This document shows positions 39,629 through 54,527 of a DNA stretch of 64,000 nt, piece by piece; the first letter of the stretch is position 1; each line of letters opens with the position of its first letter. The position numbers were made by a program, and so were the translations under genes. The notes beneath the pieces are model-generated. The model was not told the DNA's origin. It saw only the letters and a list, made by a program, of their open reading frames with translations, and made no database searches. This DNA comes from Gerris lacustris (taxonomy: Eukaryota > Arthropoda > Insecta > Hemiptera > Gerridae), in NCBI GenBank assembly GCA_951217055.1, contig OX578276.1, forward strand, positions 63,190,402-63,254,401, written 5' to 3'.

Positions 39629-39739
39629 ATTTAAATCAAATTATAATTACTATTTATAAAGGGAGACAGACAGAGAAAAATAGACTTCAGCGCCGGGACT
39701 CGAACCCCGGACATCCCCCTCATATCCAGTGTGCGGGAG
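39629..39739 (-). repeat. tRNA-derived SINE S1, truncated, minus strand
   Basis: On the minus strand it runs from CTCCCGCACACTGGATAT through a perfect B box (GGTTCGAGTCC, 39696-39706) and the GCGCTGAAGTCTATTTTTCT block to the AT-rich tail. The A-box half is missing. It is inverted against the copy at 39757-39959, with about 90 bp between the homologous parts. Confidence 0.8.
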
Positions 39740-39756
39740 TGTTGTAGAAACATTAT

Positions 39757-39959
39757 AAAGCTTAATTCGGGATTAGGTATCGATATCGTCAGAGGAAGTT
39801 ATTCTTAAGTGTAGCTTAATTGGTTAGAGCTCCCGCACACTGGATATAAGGAGGTTCGTGGTTCGAGTCCCTGCGCTGAAGTCTATTTTTCTCTGTCTGT
39901 CTCCCTTTATAAATAGTAATTATAATTTTATTTAAATTATTATTATTATTATTATTATA
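39757..39959 (+). repeat. tRNA-derived SINE S1, best copy
   Basis: The head (GGGATTAGGTATCGATATCG) is shared with 16416-16652. A box TAGCTTAATTGG at 39812-39823 and B box GGTTCGAGTCC at 39860-39870 are both close to consensus. Then come CTGCGCTGAAGTCTATTTTT, CTCTGTCTGTCTCCCTTTAT and a (TTA)n tail. It is not a working tRNA gene: there is a long non-tRNA head and tail and no paired acceptor stem. RNA polymerase III transcription is plausible. Confidence 0.8.
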
Positions 39960-40412
39960 GTAGGTATTATTAGGAATAAAGAATACAATTGGGATATAGA
40001 GGGACATTAAAATGATGTCAAATTATGAGTATTACTGCAAAATTAAGAGAAAAAATCAAAGTAGATAAAAATTTAATTATTCGATCTAACAAACTCACTT
40101 CAAAACTTTTACTTGGAATATAATAAGTATATTTTTATGTTTACAATACTCTTTTGAACGTCGTAATACATCAGATATTATAAAAGAAAATTGTTTACTT
40201 TTTGCCTTTCAATTTTTTATAAAGTTGGACATAACTACAAATGATTCAAACAAAACTTTTTTAAAAAAGGTCAAGCTAACAACAATATCTATTTTCCTTC
40301 CAAAGCCTAACTTTGCCTTTTGAAATAAGTTATTCAAATATTGCAATCTCATCTTTTCACGGGTATATATATACATTTATGTACATATATATATTTATGT
40401 ACATTTATGTAC

Positions 40413-40541
<129 letters not shown>

Positions 40542-40559
40542 TTGTATATATTGTAACTT

Positions 40560-41480
40560 ATACAAGCATCGATGAGACTTATTTATCAATGCTCGAATCA
40601 TAATTGGAAAACAAGTTTTTTTAACAAGCGGGTATTTTCTAAGGGTATTGTCCTTAGCGTTTCTTAATAAAGGTAAGGTCCAAGCACCACTACTACTTAT
40701 CTCTTGGTTCTTTCAACAGTTCTATTTACTTAGAAAAGAGGCTGAAGTTGAAGTGGGTAGAACAAATAGCTAGTCTACGCATAAAAAAAAAAAAAAAAAG
40801 ACTAACAATTTTCATTGTTAAGACCTGTTTATGATACTCAAAGAAATAACCACACACAAAAAAAAAGTAAATGATAATTGTTATTACCATCAATAGTAGT
40901 TTCGTTTAGTTTTGTTTCGATTCCCAGTGGAATGACACTTATTTTTAATCAATATAACTGTGCGCAGATAATTAAAATAGTATGAGACTGTGGGCTCCAT
41001 TTTTTTTTTTTTTTTAATCGGATGAGTACTTTTAAAGATTTAAATGTAAAACTCAACGAGTTCACTTTAACTACTGCTATTAATCGGTTTATATAGTTAT
41101 AGAAATTAAGTATTTTTTAGAAGACTTTTTTTATTACGAGCTCCACTGGCGCATTATTTTTTATTATTATTATTATTTTTATTTTTATTTTTATTATTAT
41201 TTTTTATTTTATTTTTTTTTCATTTAAGACAATAAGTTTTACTGATAACCACCGTATTAATATGGTTCACTTATCCAACACACAGAGATGGTTTACAATG
41301 TAAATACTGATGTCATTTCCTATTAGTTCTAAATAGTCTCTCTGATACGGGTAATTTTAGTTAAAATATAATGTTCGCTAAAATTATAGAAATTGTTTGT
41401 TTTATTGTTAATGTATTTTAAAAATAAATTTATTCGTTTTTATTTTAAAAAAAAAAATTAATTCTTTAAACATTAGCTGA
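40560..41480. other. AT-rich DNA with a possible SINE tail
   Basis: TTTCGATTCCCAGTGGAATG at about 40917-40936 matches TTCGATTCCCAGTGAAATCA at 59111-59130, both followed by ACTTATTTT, so they look like two copies of one SINE 3' portion. A (TTA)n tract follows near 41160-41215. Nothing else recognised. Confidence 0.4.
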
Positions 41481-41481
41481 A

Positions 41482-42041
41482 TTTGAGAACAAAAAAGTTT
41501 TATGCCTACGATTTTAAAAGTTCCAAGACAGATATCGGTTTCAGACATCAGGGAACATTTTTGGTTCCGTGTCTGTCTGTCTGTCGGTCTGTGTGTCCGC
41601 GAATCGTGAAACGTGCGACGATAACTTGAGTAAATGTTGCCCGATTTTGATGAAATTTGGTAGACATGTTTATTTTACCAATGCTCAGGTCGAGTTCGTT
41701 GAACAACGTTATCCGTTAAAGCGTTAACGCGCAACGCTCGCGTAAACGTGAACTTTAAATTTAAAATTGGAATTTTCGGTCGGGAAAAAAAAATCAAACC
41801 TTATCTATTCAATGAGATCTATATAAATCTATTCAATAAGAGCATTTTTTACAAATACAATTTTTTAGTAAAACCTACAGCGACACCCTTATAAAGTGTT
41901 AAAGATCGCTAAAAAATATTAATTGTTCTTACACAATAAACAATATAAGAATAAAGTAATTAAACTTTAATGTTAATATAACAATAAAGTACATGATAGG
42001 ATGCGAGGAAGCTATGTGCCACACTATTTGGCAGTTATTTT
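41482..42041 (+). repeat. R1 repeat, near full length
   Basis: Matches 54528-55127 block by block: AGTTTTATGCC, CCAAGACAGA, the (TCTG)n tract near 41570, CGAAACGTGCGACGATAACT-like sequence, GATTTTGATGAAATTTGGTA, GTTATCCGTTAAAGCG, CAGCGACACC, and the 3' terminus GGATGCGAGGAAGCTATGTG then TTGGCAG. The first ten or so bases are degraded. Confidence 0.8.
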
Positions 42042-42410
42042 CATTGAAACAAATTAATTATTACCAGAATAGAAATTAATTTTATAATTTAGAATCCTCT
42101 AAATGGATTAAAAGTTATATCCAATATTTGTTCTTTACTACCTCTAAATACGAGGAATAAAAACTTTTAACAGGTTTTCTTTTTATTTTTTTTTTGCAAA
42201 ATCAGCACGTTAAAAGTTTTATATTATAAAAGGATCATTAAAACTTAATAGGAGATAAAATCAAAATTATTGAGTTGCTCAAGAAATGTTTTGCTAAAGT
42301 CTGTTTGCATATACTAATAAAATTAACATAATTCAAATCCCTTGAAAAATAAATTTTAACATACTCAATTGTTATAAGTTAAATAAATAAGTTGATTTAA
42401 TTATTAGAAC

Positions 42411-42862
42411 GAAGATCCTTATGGCACGTTACAGCGTCTTGAGCCCGGGAGTGAATAAGAACAAATTGGTTGTGCGTGAAGTCTCACGTAATAATGGTTT
42501 CATGGGTATTGTGAACATCAAATTAGTTAGTATAAAAGGGAGGGGGGGGGGAACTTTCCACAATTGTTATATTATACTTACCGAATGTAATGGAAGCATT
42601 GTGTTCACTTTTGAGAACGAAAAAGTTTAATGTCTCCGACTCGAAGACAGAAATCTGTCTGAAACGGATTTCTGTCAGGGAAAATTTTGGTCTGTGAGTC
42701 CGCGAATCCTGAAACGTGCGACGATAACTTGAGTCAACCGATGTTGATGAAATTTGGTAGACAGGTTCATTTTACCAATGCCCAGGACGAGTTCGTTGGA
42801 CGTTGTCCGCCCAAGCCTTCGTGCGCAATTTTCGCGTGAACGTAAGCTTCAAATGTAAAATT
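42411..42862 (+). repeat. R1 variant with extra 5' block
   Basis: From 42578 it follows the R1 5' half (CTTACCGAATGTAATGGAAG, ACTTTTGAGAACGAAAAAGT, GATGAAATTTGGTAGACAGG). Upstream it carries CCTTATGGCACGTTACAGCG and GGGAGTGAATAAGAAC. The same extra block ends the minus-strand copy at 51745-52050, so this is a shared variant. It stops before the R1 3' terminus. Confidence 0.6.
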
Positions 42863-43364
42863 AATGTAAAAAATAAATGTAAGAAATTTTATCGTTAAAA
42901 GAAAACTTATGTTTCAACAACAGTCAGACGCAAATTGTTTGAGTGTATAATTTTTATTAATGTAAACAAATACAACAATAAAATCTTGATATAGGAATGT
43001 TAATATAAACATAAATAAAAAGAAAACACAATTAGTTAAATTCCTCGTATTAACTGTAGTAAATTGTCTTCATTTCTAATTTTTTTAAAGTCAGGAAATC
43101 CTCAACAATAGATTTCCTGATAAGTCTGGATGAATTTCTTATGATAAAAGAAAATTAAATAAGCTTGGCCACTTCACAAAAGGTTTCTTCTAATTTATTT
43201 CTTACCGATGAAGTAGATTAAAATATTGATGTTTCCAAGAATAACTTTTGTAATAAAAGCAACAATAGTAGCATTTTCTATACATAAATTGTAAAGGTTT
43301 TTAAAATAAATCTCCTGGTTTCCCTTGAACCTATAATTCGTTCTTAATAATTGTTCTTATATTC

Positions 43365-43425
43365 GTGATCGTTCTTCAGAACGATCACATAGCTTCCGTT
43401 ACCTTCGGTATGCTTTGAAGCAAAA
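43365..43425 (-). repeat. R1 5' end fragment
   Basis: In reverse: CTTCCGTTACCTTCGGTATG then CTTTGAAGCAAAA. The adjoining GTGATCGTTC-TTCA-GAACGATCAC (43365-43388) forms a perfect 10-bp-stem hairpin. Confidence 0.55.
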
Positions 43426-43429
43426 ATTT

Positions 43430-44915
43430 TTATTAAAATGTTTAAAGAGCATGATTTGTTTTTATTTTTCTCTTTAATTATAATAATTGCAGAGCTAAAT
43501 AAACATTATTTATAATTATAAAATATGAAAATTATATTCTGTTTAATAATTTATAAAATGAATTATTCTTATTTATTTGTTACTTACAAAGTCTTTTCTC
43601 AATTTGTTCGGATGATTCTGAATTTCAAAGGATTTTATATTCCAATTCTGATTACTGCCTCTGAAAACTGAATTAAAAAGGAGCAAACGCAATTTACAAA
43701 CCCTTAAACTAAATTAATTTGATAGGCACACAACCGATTATTAAACAATCTTGTATTTAGTTACAAATGGAAATAATGATGAAGGAATCCAACACAGTAA
43801 GCAATCTGATAGAAACAATATACAATTTTATTCGGTATTAAAATTAAATTACTTTTGTCTGACAATTTATTAAGTCAATTATTTCTAGAGGTGTGTAGAG
43901 CTGGGACATAGACTGTTTTATAGTTTAATTAGTTAAATTTGAAGAAAATTTTGTTCTCTGTGGAATTTCCATTGTTCTCAATGAACTTAACAATGTTAAT
44001 ATTGTCACACATTAACTTAATAGTATTATCTCGGTTTGACAATTAACCTTCAGGTATCAAATTACTGTTACTTTGCTTATCTTTCAGGGTTTCGTGTGTA
44101 ATAACTAAAGAAAGATTAGCATTGGAGCAAGATTATCTTTCTCGTCTACAAACATTTTCTTTTTCTTTAGGAGTATGATACTCCCACTTTCATTTCTTTT
44201 GTCTTCCCTTAGCAAGGCTATATTATAATAGGAGTGATTATTTTCCTTGCCTTTCGTGACTAGTCACTTCCCCCTTGGATATCATGGATTACGTTATTAT
44301 GTCTGTTTATTCAAAGTGTTCTTACACGTGAAAATGCAGTTTAAAATAAAGCTTAAGTAGAGTAACCGCTTCGAATACATAAGAATAAGACTAATCAGTA
44401 GGTTGAGCTGGATCTATTGAGTCATACTTTATAACCGCGTCTTAAGTCTAAAACCATCTTTAGATCCGAAATCCGGTTTTAAATAATTTATAAAACCTAG
44501 CTGTTCAACTTAGCTCAGACGGAGGGATTGTTTCTTAAAGTCTATCTTAATCAAGCGTAAGAAAAAAAAGAACCAGCATATAGTATGGATGTTCTCCCAA
44601 AATTATAGAGCATGAATCAAACACAAAATTAAAGTTAGACTTATCTGGTAAATCCGAAAATTTATATAAAATAGTTACGGGATAAGCAAAAATCTAATGG
44701 GACTACTTATCACCATCCACTATTTAATCACAAATCACTAACGAACTGTGAAAAAAATTGTTTGATTCTGAACATGCAAAATTATCTCAGGTAGCGTTAA
44801 GGCCAAAAGCCAAAGAGAATATTTTCCTAATTAGGGCCGGGCAGACTCTCCCGCATTACCATCTTCGTTTACTACTTGTTACTCAGCCCGTATGTATGTA
44901 AACAAAAAATTATAC
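43430..44915. other. AT-rich DNA, no recognised feature
   Basis: No repeats or frames that I recognise. Confidence 0.45.
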
Positions 44916-44919
44916 ACAA

Positions 44920-46432
44920 TCTATATATATAAAATTCTCGGTCACGGTGTTTGATCCTGAACTCCTCCGAAACGGCTTGACCGATTTTGATGATTTTTTT
45001 TTGTATTGATCGGTAGGTCTGAGCATAGGATGTTATCTATTTTTTATGATGCCCCTAAGTGATAGGGGGGCCCCCCCAAAAATTTTAATTTTAATTTTTT
45101 GGACAAACATTCTTTATTTTATTTTTTATAGATTTGGCATTAAAAAATACTTATAACCCTAATTTTTTACCTTTTTATCACCACTCAGTGATGAGGGGGG
45201 CCCCCCCAAAATTTTATGTACACCTTTTTTTTGGTCTAATTTTTTAAATTTTACTTTTATATGATTTAACATTAAAAAATACTTACATTTTCTAATAGCG
45301 ATATTATAACTGTATTAATCTTTAACTCTCAGTGGTCGATAACTGATGATTTTTTTATATATATATTTTTTTTTTTTTCATTTATTTTAAAAACAGTCCT
45401 CTGTCAGCAGGGCCACAGGAGAGGCACTCTTGAATAAACATGTACATAAAATACATAAATGAATTAAAAAATTTCCATAAAAGTACTAATAAATGACTAG
45501 AAAAAAAGCTACTTAATAAAATATTATCAAGTGTCACTTCTCACCCAGCAAACAGTTCGGAGTAGGGATGAGACCGATATCATTCTCACACAATATGCTT
45601 TCTCACTATTTTGATAGGCCTCGTCGTCCACAGCGCTCCATTCCTCTTTCAGTCATAGACCACATCCCCTCACACTTACAATGAGTTAGTTATTTTTAAT
45701 TAACTTCCAAAATATTCAATAGAAATAATTAATATGGCAAAACAACGTTTGGCGGGTCAGGCTAGAACAGAATTTTTTTGTGTATATTCGGTAGGTCTGA
45801 GAATAGGTCGTAAACTATTTTTTATAGCCCTAAGTGATAAGAGTGGACCACTTCAAATTTTAATTTTTTGGACAACATTTTTTAATTTTTTAAATTTTTA
45901 TTATTTGGCATTAAAAAATACTTATAATCCTAATTTTTTACCCATTTGTTAATAGCGATATTAGTAATGTAATAAACTTCAACTCTCAGTGGTGGATAAC
46001 TGATCAATTATCAATCGATCAGTTATCCCCGCCAGGCGTCTACCGGCGTCACTTCTCACCCAGCAAACAGCACGGAGTAGGGATTACATTTTAAATTTAT
46101 AAATTATTTAATATAATATCATACAATCAATTGCACATAGAGATTGATTTTTTTTAATTATCATAATTAGTGATACCAAATATGGATAACATTTTTTAAT
46201 AGGTTCTTTTATATGATAGGCCGTCATTGTTCACAGCGCTCCATTCCTTTTTCAGTCATAGATCACGTCCCCATACACTTACAATAAGTTAGTTATTTTT
46301 TATTTAACTACCAAAATACTCAATAGAAAAAATTAAATATAAAATATATAAGTTAGTTTTTTTTTATTTAACTACCAAATTATTCTCTAGAAATATTTTA
46401 TATGGCAAAACAACGTTTGCCGGGTCAGCTAG
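44920..46432 (+). mobile_element. Helitron, non-autonomous, tandem dimer
   Basis: The 5' end is TCTATATATATAAAATTCTC, preceded by A (44919). The 3' end is CTAG at 46429-46432, followed by T. A TC start, a CTRR end and insertion between A and T are the Helitron signature. A hairpin GGCAAA-ACAACG-TTTGCC ends 8 bases before CTAG. An internal 3' end (GGCAAAACAACGTTTGGC, then GGCTAG at 45761-45765) shows that the stretch is two units, 44920-45765 and 45766-46432; the second lacks the first 90 or so bases. Shared blocks include ACTTCTCACCCAGCAAACAG and CACAGCGCTCCATTCC. No Rep/helicase frame is present. Confidence 0.85.
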
Positions 46433-48043
46433 TTAAAATATAGATTTAATGTATAATAAATAAAACGATTAACAAATTACTAGTAATGCACCCTTACAAC
46501 TTAGTCAAGGAATGTGGGCAAGTTCATTAAGTCGTCGGATATTTACTCGCTCACTGCATTTGAGGTCTTAAGTACTGCTTTAAAGTAAATAAATGAATTA
46601 TGCTTGAACCATTTACTATGACTCTACTTAAATTATTTGGTAGGAATTTTTTCCTAGATTTAACAATTGCTTATATCATGTAATTTAATATTGGTTTAAT
46701 ATTGTTATTTATTATTACATTTCTACCTGTATTTTATCTTAAGTGGGCAACATTTGTATCAAGAAAATTTTAAATCGTCAATTGAAAAATATTAAGTAAA
46801 TCTATTGCTGAACTTTCGCATATAAACAGTAGAGGAGAGACCTAATAGGTATTGATTCATGCTAACGCTGTTACGAAGGTTATTACTGCCTAACAATTTT
46901 GACACTTATATAATATTTAGTGTCAGGATTGTAGGTGTAGGAATGGACAGTAAATAATAAACTCTGAAGATAGAGAAGCGGGGCTCGATAAAGCCCGGCT
47001 TAACAAAATCGAGTGATGTATTCCTTGATCCTGAATTCAGAATCTAGGGCAGTCATTTTTTCAGTGGGAACAAAATATCCCCAAAAATATTCCAAAACAT
47101 TCTCTACATGAACCATCTTTCCTGCATTTTTTTCATTATTACCTTGTTGAACAAGTGCTAAAGTGGCTAAAATATACAATGGGGGATATAATATTCACGT
47201 TTTACAATCTCATGTAACAAGACATACAGGCAGAATGACTGACATAATTAACAAAGAAAACATTGTCTTTGAAAATATAATGTTATTATAATTTAAACTT
47301 GATTCCAATGATTTGTGAATGAATAATTGGTATGTAGAATATGTGTGCAATCAATGAAGTATCATTATGAGGGGAAAACGGATGTTCTTAAGCATAACAT
47401 AGCCAGATTATTATTGCTTTACTTCTCTAAAGCTATTAATGATCTCGTTTTAACTCATTAACATTATACAAACTATTAAACTTGAAACAACTGTATTTTA
47501 TAGGATATTATACCATTATCAGTGAATAGTTATTGCATCCTTTTAGTCTTACTCAACTAATCCCGAACAATTATATTATCATTTGCAATAGATTAAAAAC
47601 ACATTAATAGATTGGAGGGTAGTAAATTGTCAAGGATAAAACTTTTAGTACTATTTTTAGAATAGGAAATTGTCTAAATTTGGTTACAGATTATTTACTG
47701 TACTTGTATGTAACAGAACTTGGAAAATCATTTTATCTTTTATCTAATAATATAAGTATTAATTTGTTGCTGCTTAATTTAGCTTCTTACGTCGAAAATT
47801 TCAATTCGGTATATGAGAGAATATTGTATGCATATTGAACATGTTCACCATTTAATTAACAGTTGTCAATTTTATTCAACATGCTGTGGAACAGATTATG
47901 TCTTTTTTTTAGGAATGAGGCTTAGATTTGTTAGCACCTTCAAAAATATGACATTTTTCGTAGATGATAATATGATTGACATGGTTTGCATTATTCGTTG
48001 TTCTGGTTGATGACAAAAAAAATTACAAAACATTATAATATAA
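46433..48043. other. AT-rich DNA, no recognised feature
   Basis: A small GC-rich hairpin lies near 46979-46998 (CGGGGCT-CGATAA-AGCCCGG). The frame at 47813-48010 has no recognisable motif. No gene called. Confidence 0.4.
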
Positions 48044-50156
48044 GGTAGGTTGATCCTTAAAGGGTATGATGGACGAAGAAGGATATAAAAACTACTTCAT
48101 TAAACCATGTGGTAACGTTTTGGCTTTTCCAGCCATTTTCGAGCCTAAAAAAATAATAATTTATTGTAAGCATGACAAATGTTTAAGTTTCAGCTAATTT
48201 CAAAATAGTGTATGCAATGAGAATATAATATAATATTACCTATATCATCTAATTTAGTCCGCAAGCTGAACCGTTATAAAAAGTAAGTACTGGTAGCTCA
48301 CCACGTCAATCTCCTAAAACTATTAAACATAATATTATAGTATAGCCACACATGACACATTTAAGTTCGAAGATACACAAAACATAGGGAGAGAAATTAG
48401 AACTAATAGGAGAAAAAAGCTTTAAATATTGCTATTAATATAGATAAAACTGTCAACTTAAAAACAGATTCCAGATCACTTTATAAATTTTACAGTGGGG
48501 TTTACTTTTCAAATTCAAAACTCCCGCCACGGAACCCGATACAGATATAATATTCTTAGTGCTTATCATTAATCATTATTATTATTATAAATATTAATTT
48601 AATGTACACAACTAATTTAGAAATGCTTTATTCCTTAATTGTTACTATTAGTTTTAATTTTATTTGATTCAAATTATATCTATCAATATTTTTTACAATG
48701 AGTTTTTTAGTCTTACCTACGGTGATATTGTTAGTTTGTTACTGTTAAGTTTTAATTATAGGGTGGTCCAACAGTCTCCCCCCTCTTAACTTTTGAATGG
48801 ATTGAGTTATATTAATGAAACTTGGGGGATCTTTACCATGGAAAGGGAAGTTTGTTTTTATGCAATCCCCCACTAGGGGCAACCACCAACTTTGCCCCCA
48901 GGCCACCCAACTTCAAAATTTCAAATTGGAATGTATATATTTATGGATGTAACATATTTGGAGTCTACGGTGAAAAATAATAAACTTTTACTTGAAACTA
49001 TTTTTTTCTATCTCTAATATTTTGCCCCCTACAGGAGGGCAAAGATAACAAAATAACCCTTCCGAAATAGTAAAAAAATAACACTTATACCGTTATAAAA
49101 TCTAAACGGTTTAAAATAAAGTAATGAAACTTGGGGGATATGTACCATGTAAAGGGAAGTGTGCATTCATCCACTCCCGTACTAGAGGCAACCACCATTT
49201 TGCCCCCAGGCGCTAAAATTTACCATTTTTATACCTTTTCCCCCAAAATATTGGAGATAGAAAAAAAAATTTAATGTAAAATATTTTATTTTTGGCTGTA
49301 GAATCTAAATTTGCTATCAAAAATATACACTCTTACTTAAAATTTTGAAGTTAGGGGGCCTGGGGGCCAAATTGTATCGTTATCTTTGCCCCCCTTTAGG
49401 GGGCAAAATATTGAAGATAGAAAAAAGTTTCAAGTAAAAGTTTATAATTGTCGCCGTAGAATCCAAATTTGCTATATAAAATATACACTCCAATTTGAAA
49501 TTTTGAAGTTATGTGGCCTGGGGGCCAAGTGGGTGGTTGCCCCTAGTGGGCGATTGAATGAAAACAATCTTCTCTTTGAATGGTAGAGATCCCCTAAGTT
49601 TCATTCATTTATCTCAACCCGTTCAAAAGTTAAGAGGTGGGGGGGGGGACTTTTGGACCACCCTGTAGTTGTTTTTGTCAGTCTGTGTGAGTTTGTTATT
49701 TTAACCATTCAACTTTTTATGACATTACTCCGTTTTTATTTATGGTAAACCACAGAGTAATTTTATTTTTTATGAGTGATTTCTTTCCCCTAAGGCCTAA
49801 GGGATAAATCTTTTGTACTGATAAACCTTTTTAAGTTACGCTTACTTGCTAACAAATATTATGTTTAATGGTTTTAGGAGATTGAGGTGGCGAACTACCA
49901 AGTCCCCAAGTGATTAGTTACAGTACTTACTTTTTATAACGCTTTAGCTTGCGGGCTAAATTAGATGATGTATGTGATATTATATAATCTCAATGTATAC
50001 ACTATTTGTATATTAGCTGAAATTTAAAAATTTGTTATGTTTACAATACATTTTTTTTAGGCTCAAAAATGGCTGGAAAAGCCGTAACGTTATCACAGTA
50101 ACCATGAAGTAGTGTTTTTATTCTTCTTCAACCATTATCCTTTAAGGATCCACCGA
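48044..50156. mobile_element. 2.1 kb element with about 300-bp TIRs
   Basis: The left arm 48044-48336 and right arm 49855-50156 are inverted copies. Outer ends read GTAGGTTGATCCTTAAAGG and, on the other strand, GTCGGTGGATCCTTAAAGG. Inner parts share AACGTTTTGGCTTTTCCAGC, ATTTTCGAGCC and CTCCTAAAACTATTAAACAT, with scattered differences. Between the arms lie about 420 bp, then the inserted palindromic element at 48761-49665, then about 190 bp. No transposase frame and no clear target duplication. The superfamily is open. Confidence 0.7.
48761..49665. mobile_element. Palindromic element P, copy 2, nested
   Basis: Ends GGGTGGTCCAACAGTCTCC (with TA just outside at 48759-48760) and GACTTTTGGACCACCCTG (TA at 49666-49667). 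It has the same modules as 17815-18838, forward in the left half and inverted in the right. The palindrome's centre has decayed: CCCCC-AAAATATTGG replaces the symmetric C-TATA-G core, and parts of the inner right modules are lost. The TA target duplication is clearer here than in copy 1 because the flank is not a microsatellite. Confidence 0.8.
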
Positions 50157-50329
50157 CTATATACATATAATAATTAGATCAGGGTACACCTAGCATCACA
50201 ACTAATTACAAAACATTATTTTCAATCAATCAACCTTTTATTGCTTGTAGTGTTTAAAATAAGACATAAAAATAATTCTAATTACAATACATACATTCTG
50301 GAGAAATTAAATAATCCTGTCAAGTACGT

Positions 50330-50720
50330 TCCAGCAAGTTACTAAAAGGATGTCTTCGGTCATAAACATTCAGATTTCCTTCATTTTTATTTATTTATTT
50401 ATTTTTTTATTTCCTACATTTTTTTTCTTTAATAAAAAATGTATAAAAAGTTGCATTTTGGGGGAGCAAGGTTTTAAAATTATCCTTTAGCACCTTAGGT
50501 ATGCACTTAGTTGCTTCATTTAAGGGTAAAATAGCCGTCATTTTGAAAAACGAAGTATATTTGTGATGTACAATTCAATTCCTTTAAAATGATACCCCAC
50601 TCAAAAATTTAAAAAAAAAATAAATAAATAAATGTTGCGATCAGTTCGCAATTGCTCTCTGATTAAAGAAATTTAGAGTTATGAAGTTCACAACATTTTT
50701 CCTGTTTTTTGGCATACAAT
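50330..50720 (+). repeat. Interspersed repeat R5, copy 2
   Basis: Same orientation and block order as 30480-31040: TTATCCTTTAGCACCTTAGG, AAATAGCCGTCATTTTGAAA, and GTTGCGATCAGTTCGCAATT with its small hairpin. It has one AATGGCC-type block where copy 1 has two. A 16-G run lies just beyond at 50909-50924. Confidence 0.55.
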
Positions 50721-50749
50721 ATTAAGTTGTAACGTGGAAGATGAGAGGT

Positions 50750-51740
50750 CTGGTTCGTTCTTCGCCGAGGAGAAGTTATTTTTATGATAAACTTTTTTAT
50801 GAAAATTTGAGAAATAAATAAATAATGGTATAATAAATGGAAAACATGGGCTAAGTAATTATGAACTCGTATATCAGAAGGTTTGTCTGAGTTGTCCAAT
50901 TTTTTTGTGGGGGGGGGGGGGGGGCAACCCCATATTTAAAGAAAAAATTACTTTCTCAATTATATCTCAGGGTGAGATTTGTTTCAACGTGTAAGCCGAA
51001 TTTCATCGAAATGATTTCAGTATTTTTCCAGTAACTAACAATAGACTTAAGACAGAAACTTTTTAAAGACTTTTTTTGGACTTTTAAATTAAATTTGGTC
51101 AAATCGTGTAAATCAATCAAAATCTAAAAATCAAGCTTTCGTGCCATGACATTACTTTTTCTCTTTTCTCTATACATACTAAACGAGCACAGAATAAAAA
51201 AACAAACAAAAAAACATTCGGTGTCGCGGGACTCCCATTAGGAAAGATGTTCATTACGCTTATTGTTAAATATACATTACAAAATTACACTGCTCACTAT
51301 ACGATGTTATATACTTACACATGGTGAAGTTAGAAAACAGACTAAATTAAAAATAACTAAATATTTGTCCTTAGCGGAGTTAAGGCAAAATTAAAAGAAA
51401 AGCAATTCTTTTATCATTGAAGCGAGCGTCATGCAATGAAAATGTATTGAATATTGATAAAAAAGTTAATCATGATGAGTTTATAGTTAAAGACGATGAT
51501 TGTAGTATAGCGAGAGAACAGGCCCTAGCCCTCACGCAAGGCCTACTCAATTTTAAATGTTATAAAATGTATCACTTCACTACAGAAAAACTTGTATCAG
51601 GTTAAATTATTACATGCCTGTTTCAATAGTACTTTAGACTATGTGTATGATGTTTTATTAAAATCGTTATGTTAGAACGTAAGATATCGGAAAAAACTTT
51701 GATTTCTCTATTTAAAAGGTTCTGGTCCGCATTAATAAAT
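50750..51740. other. AT-rich DNA, no recognised feature
   Basis: It contains the 16-G run. The frame at 51417-51605 is 62 codons of mixed composition with no recognisable motif. Not called as a gene. Confidence 0.4.
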
Positions 51741-51744
51741 TTAG

Positions 51745-52050
51745 AGATCTTTAACACTTCATAGCGGTGTAGGTGTTGGTTTTACTAAAAAACGTTGTTT
51801 GCCTAATTGAATAGATGAAGTTAGAATTTTTTCCCGTCCTAAAATTCAAATTCTGCTGTCGAACGCTTGAGCGGATAACCTTGTCCAATGAACTTGTACT
51901 GGGCATTGGTAAAATGAACATGTGTACCAAATTTTAACTAAATCGGTCATTATTTACTTTAAGTTATTGTCATCGGTCGATTTTGTGACAGTCGTTATTT
52001 TCGGATTCACTCCCGGACTCCAGACGCTGCGCTGTAACGTGCCATAAGGA
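51745..52050 (-). repeat. R1 variant, minus orientation
   Basis: In reverse R1 order: TTTAACACTTCATAGCGGTG, GTTGGTTTTACTAAAAAACG, GAACGCTTGAGCGGATAA, GGGCATTGGTAAAATGAACA, then the variant block GTAACGTGCCATAAGGAA also found at 42411. The R1 termini are missing. Confidence 0.65.
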
Positions 52051-52633
52051 ACTTCCTTCCAAAAAAGGTAAATGTGGCAAACGGTTTTATCAATATGTGC
52101 TAATTTTTTAATTAAAATGAAAGGGAGTTTTTATTTTATTGAGACTTTTTATTAAAGGCTAGAGAATCAATCGAATCGACCCTGGGAGATAGTATTTGTC
52201 TAGCTATTGTTGGGAATTAGCTAGCCTGTTGTCGGCAAACCGATAATTGAGTTTGTAATTAAATCTGAGTCCTTAAAACCAGTTCCAACACTGGCTAATG
52301 ATGTTACCAATCAATCGCTTTATATTAAGCTTCTTAATGCCTAATAGATGAACTTCCTCTTTAGATAAAGCTGTTCTCTCTTGAATAATAACCTTAATAT
52401 TTTGAATTAGTTGTTTCTATAGAGATTCAGATTAACTTGCTAATTGGGAATAAAATTCCAACAAATCGGTCGCCAAAAGTCTGTATCATATATTAGTTTC
52501 ATTTTTCGATTTATTTTAAGGTCGACTTGAGTCAATAAAATGTCATTTACATTTAGTCATTTAATTATACAAATTATTAGTACATTTTGATGTTATAAAA
52601 TTCCATCTACACTTTTTCCTTTCCAAAATATTT

Positions 52634-54527
<1,894 letters not shown>

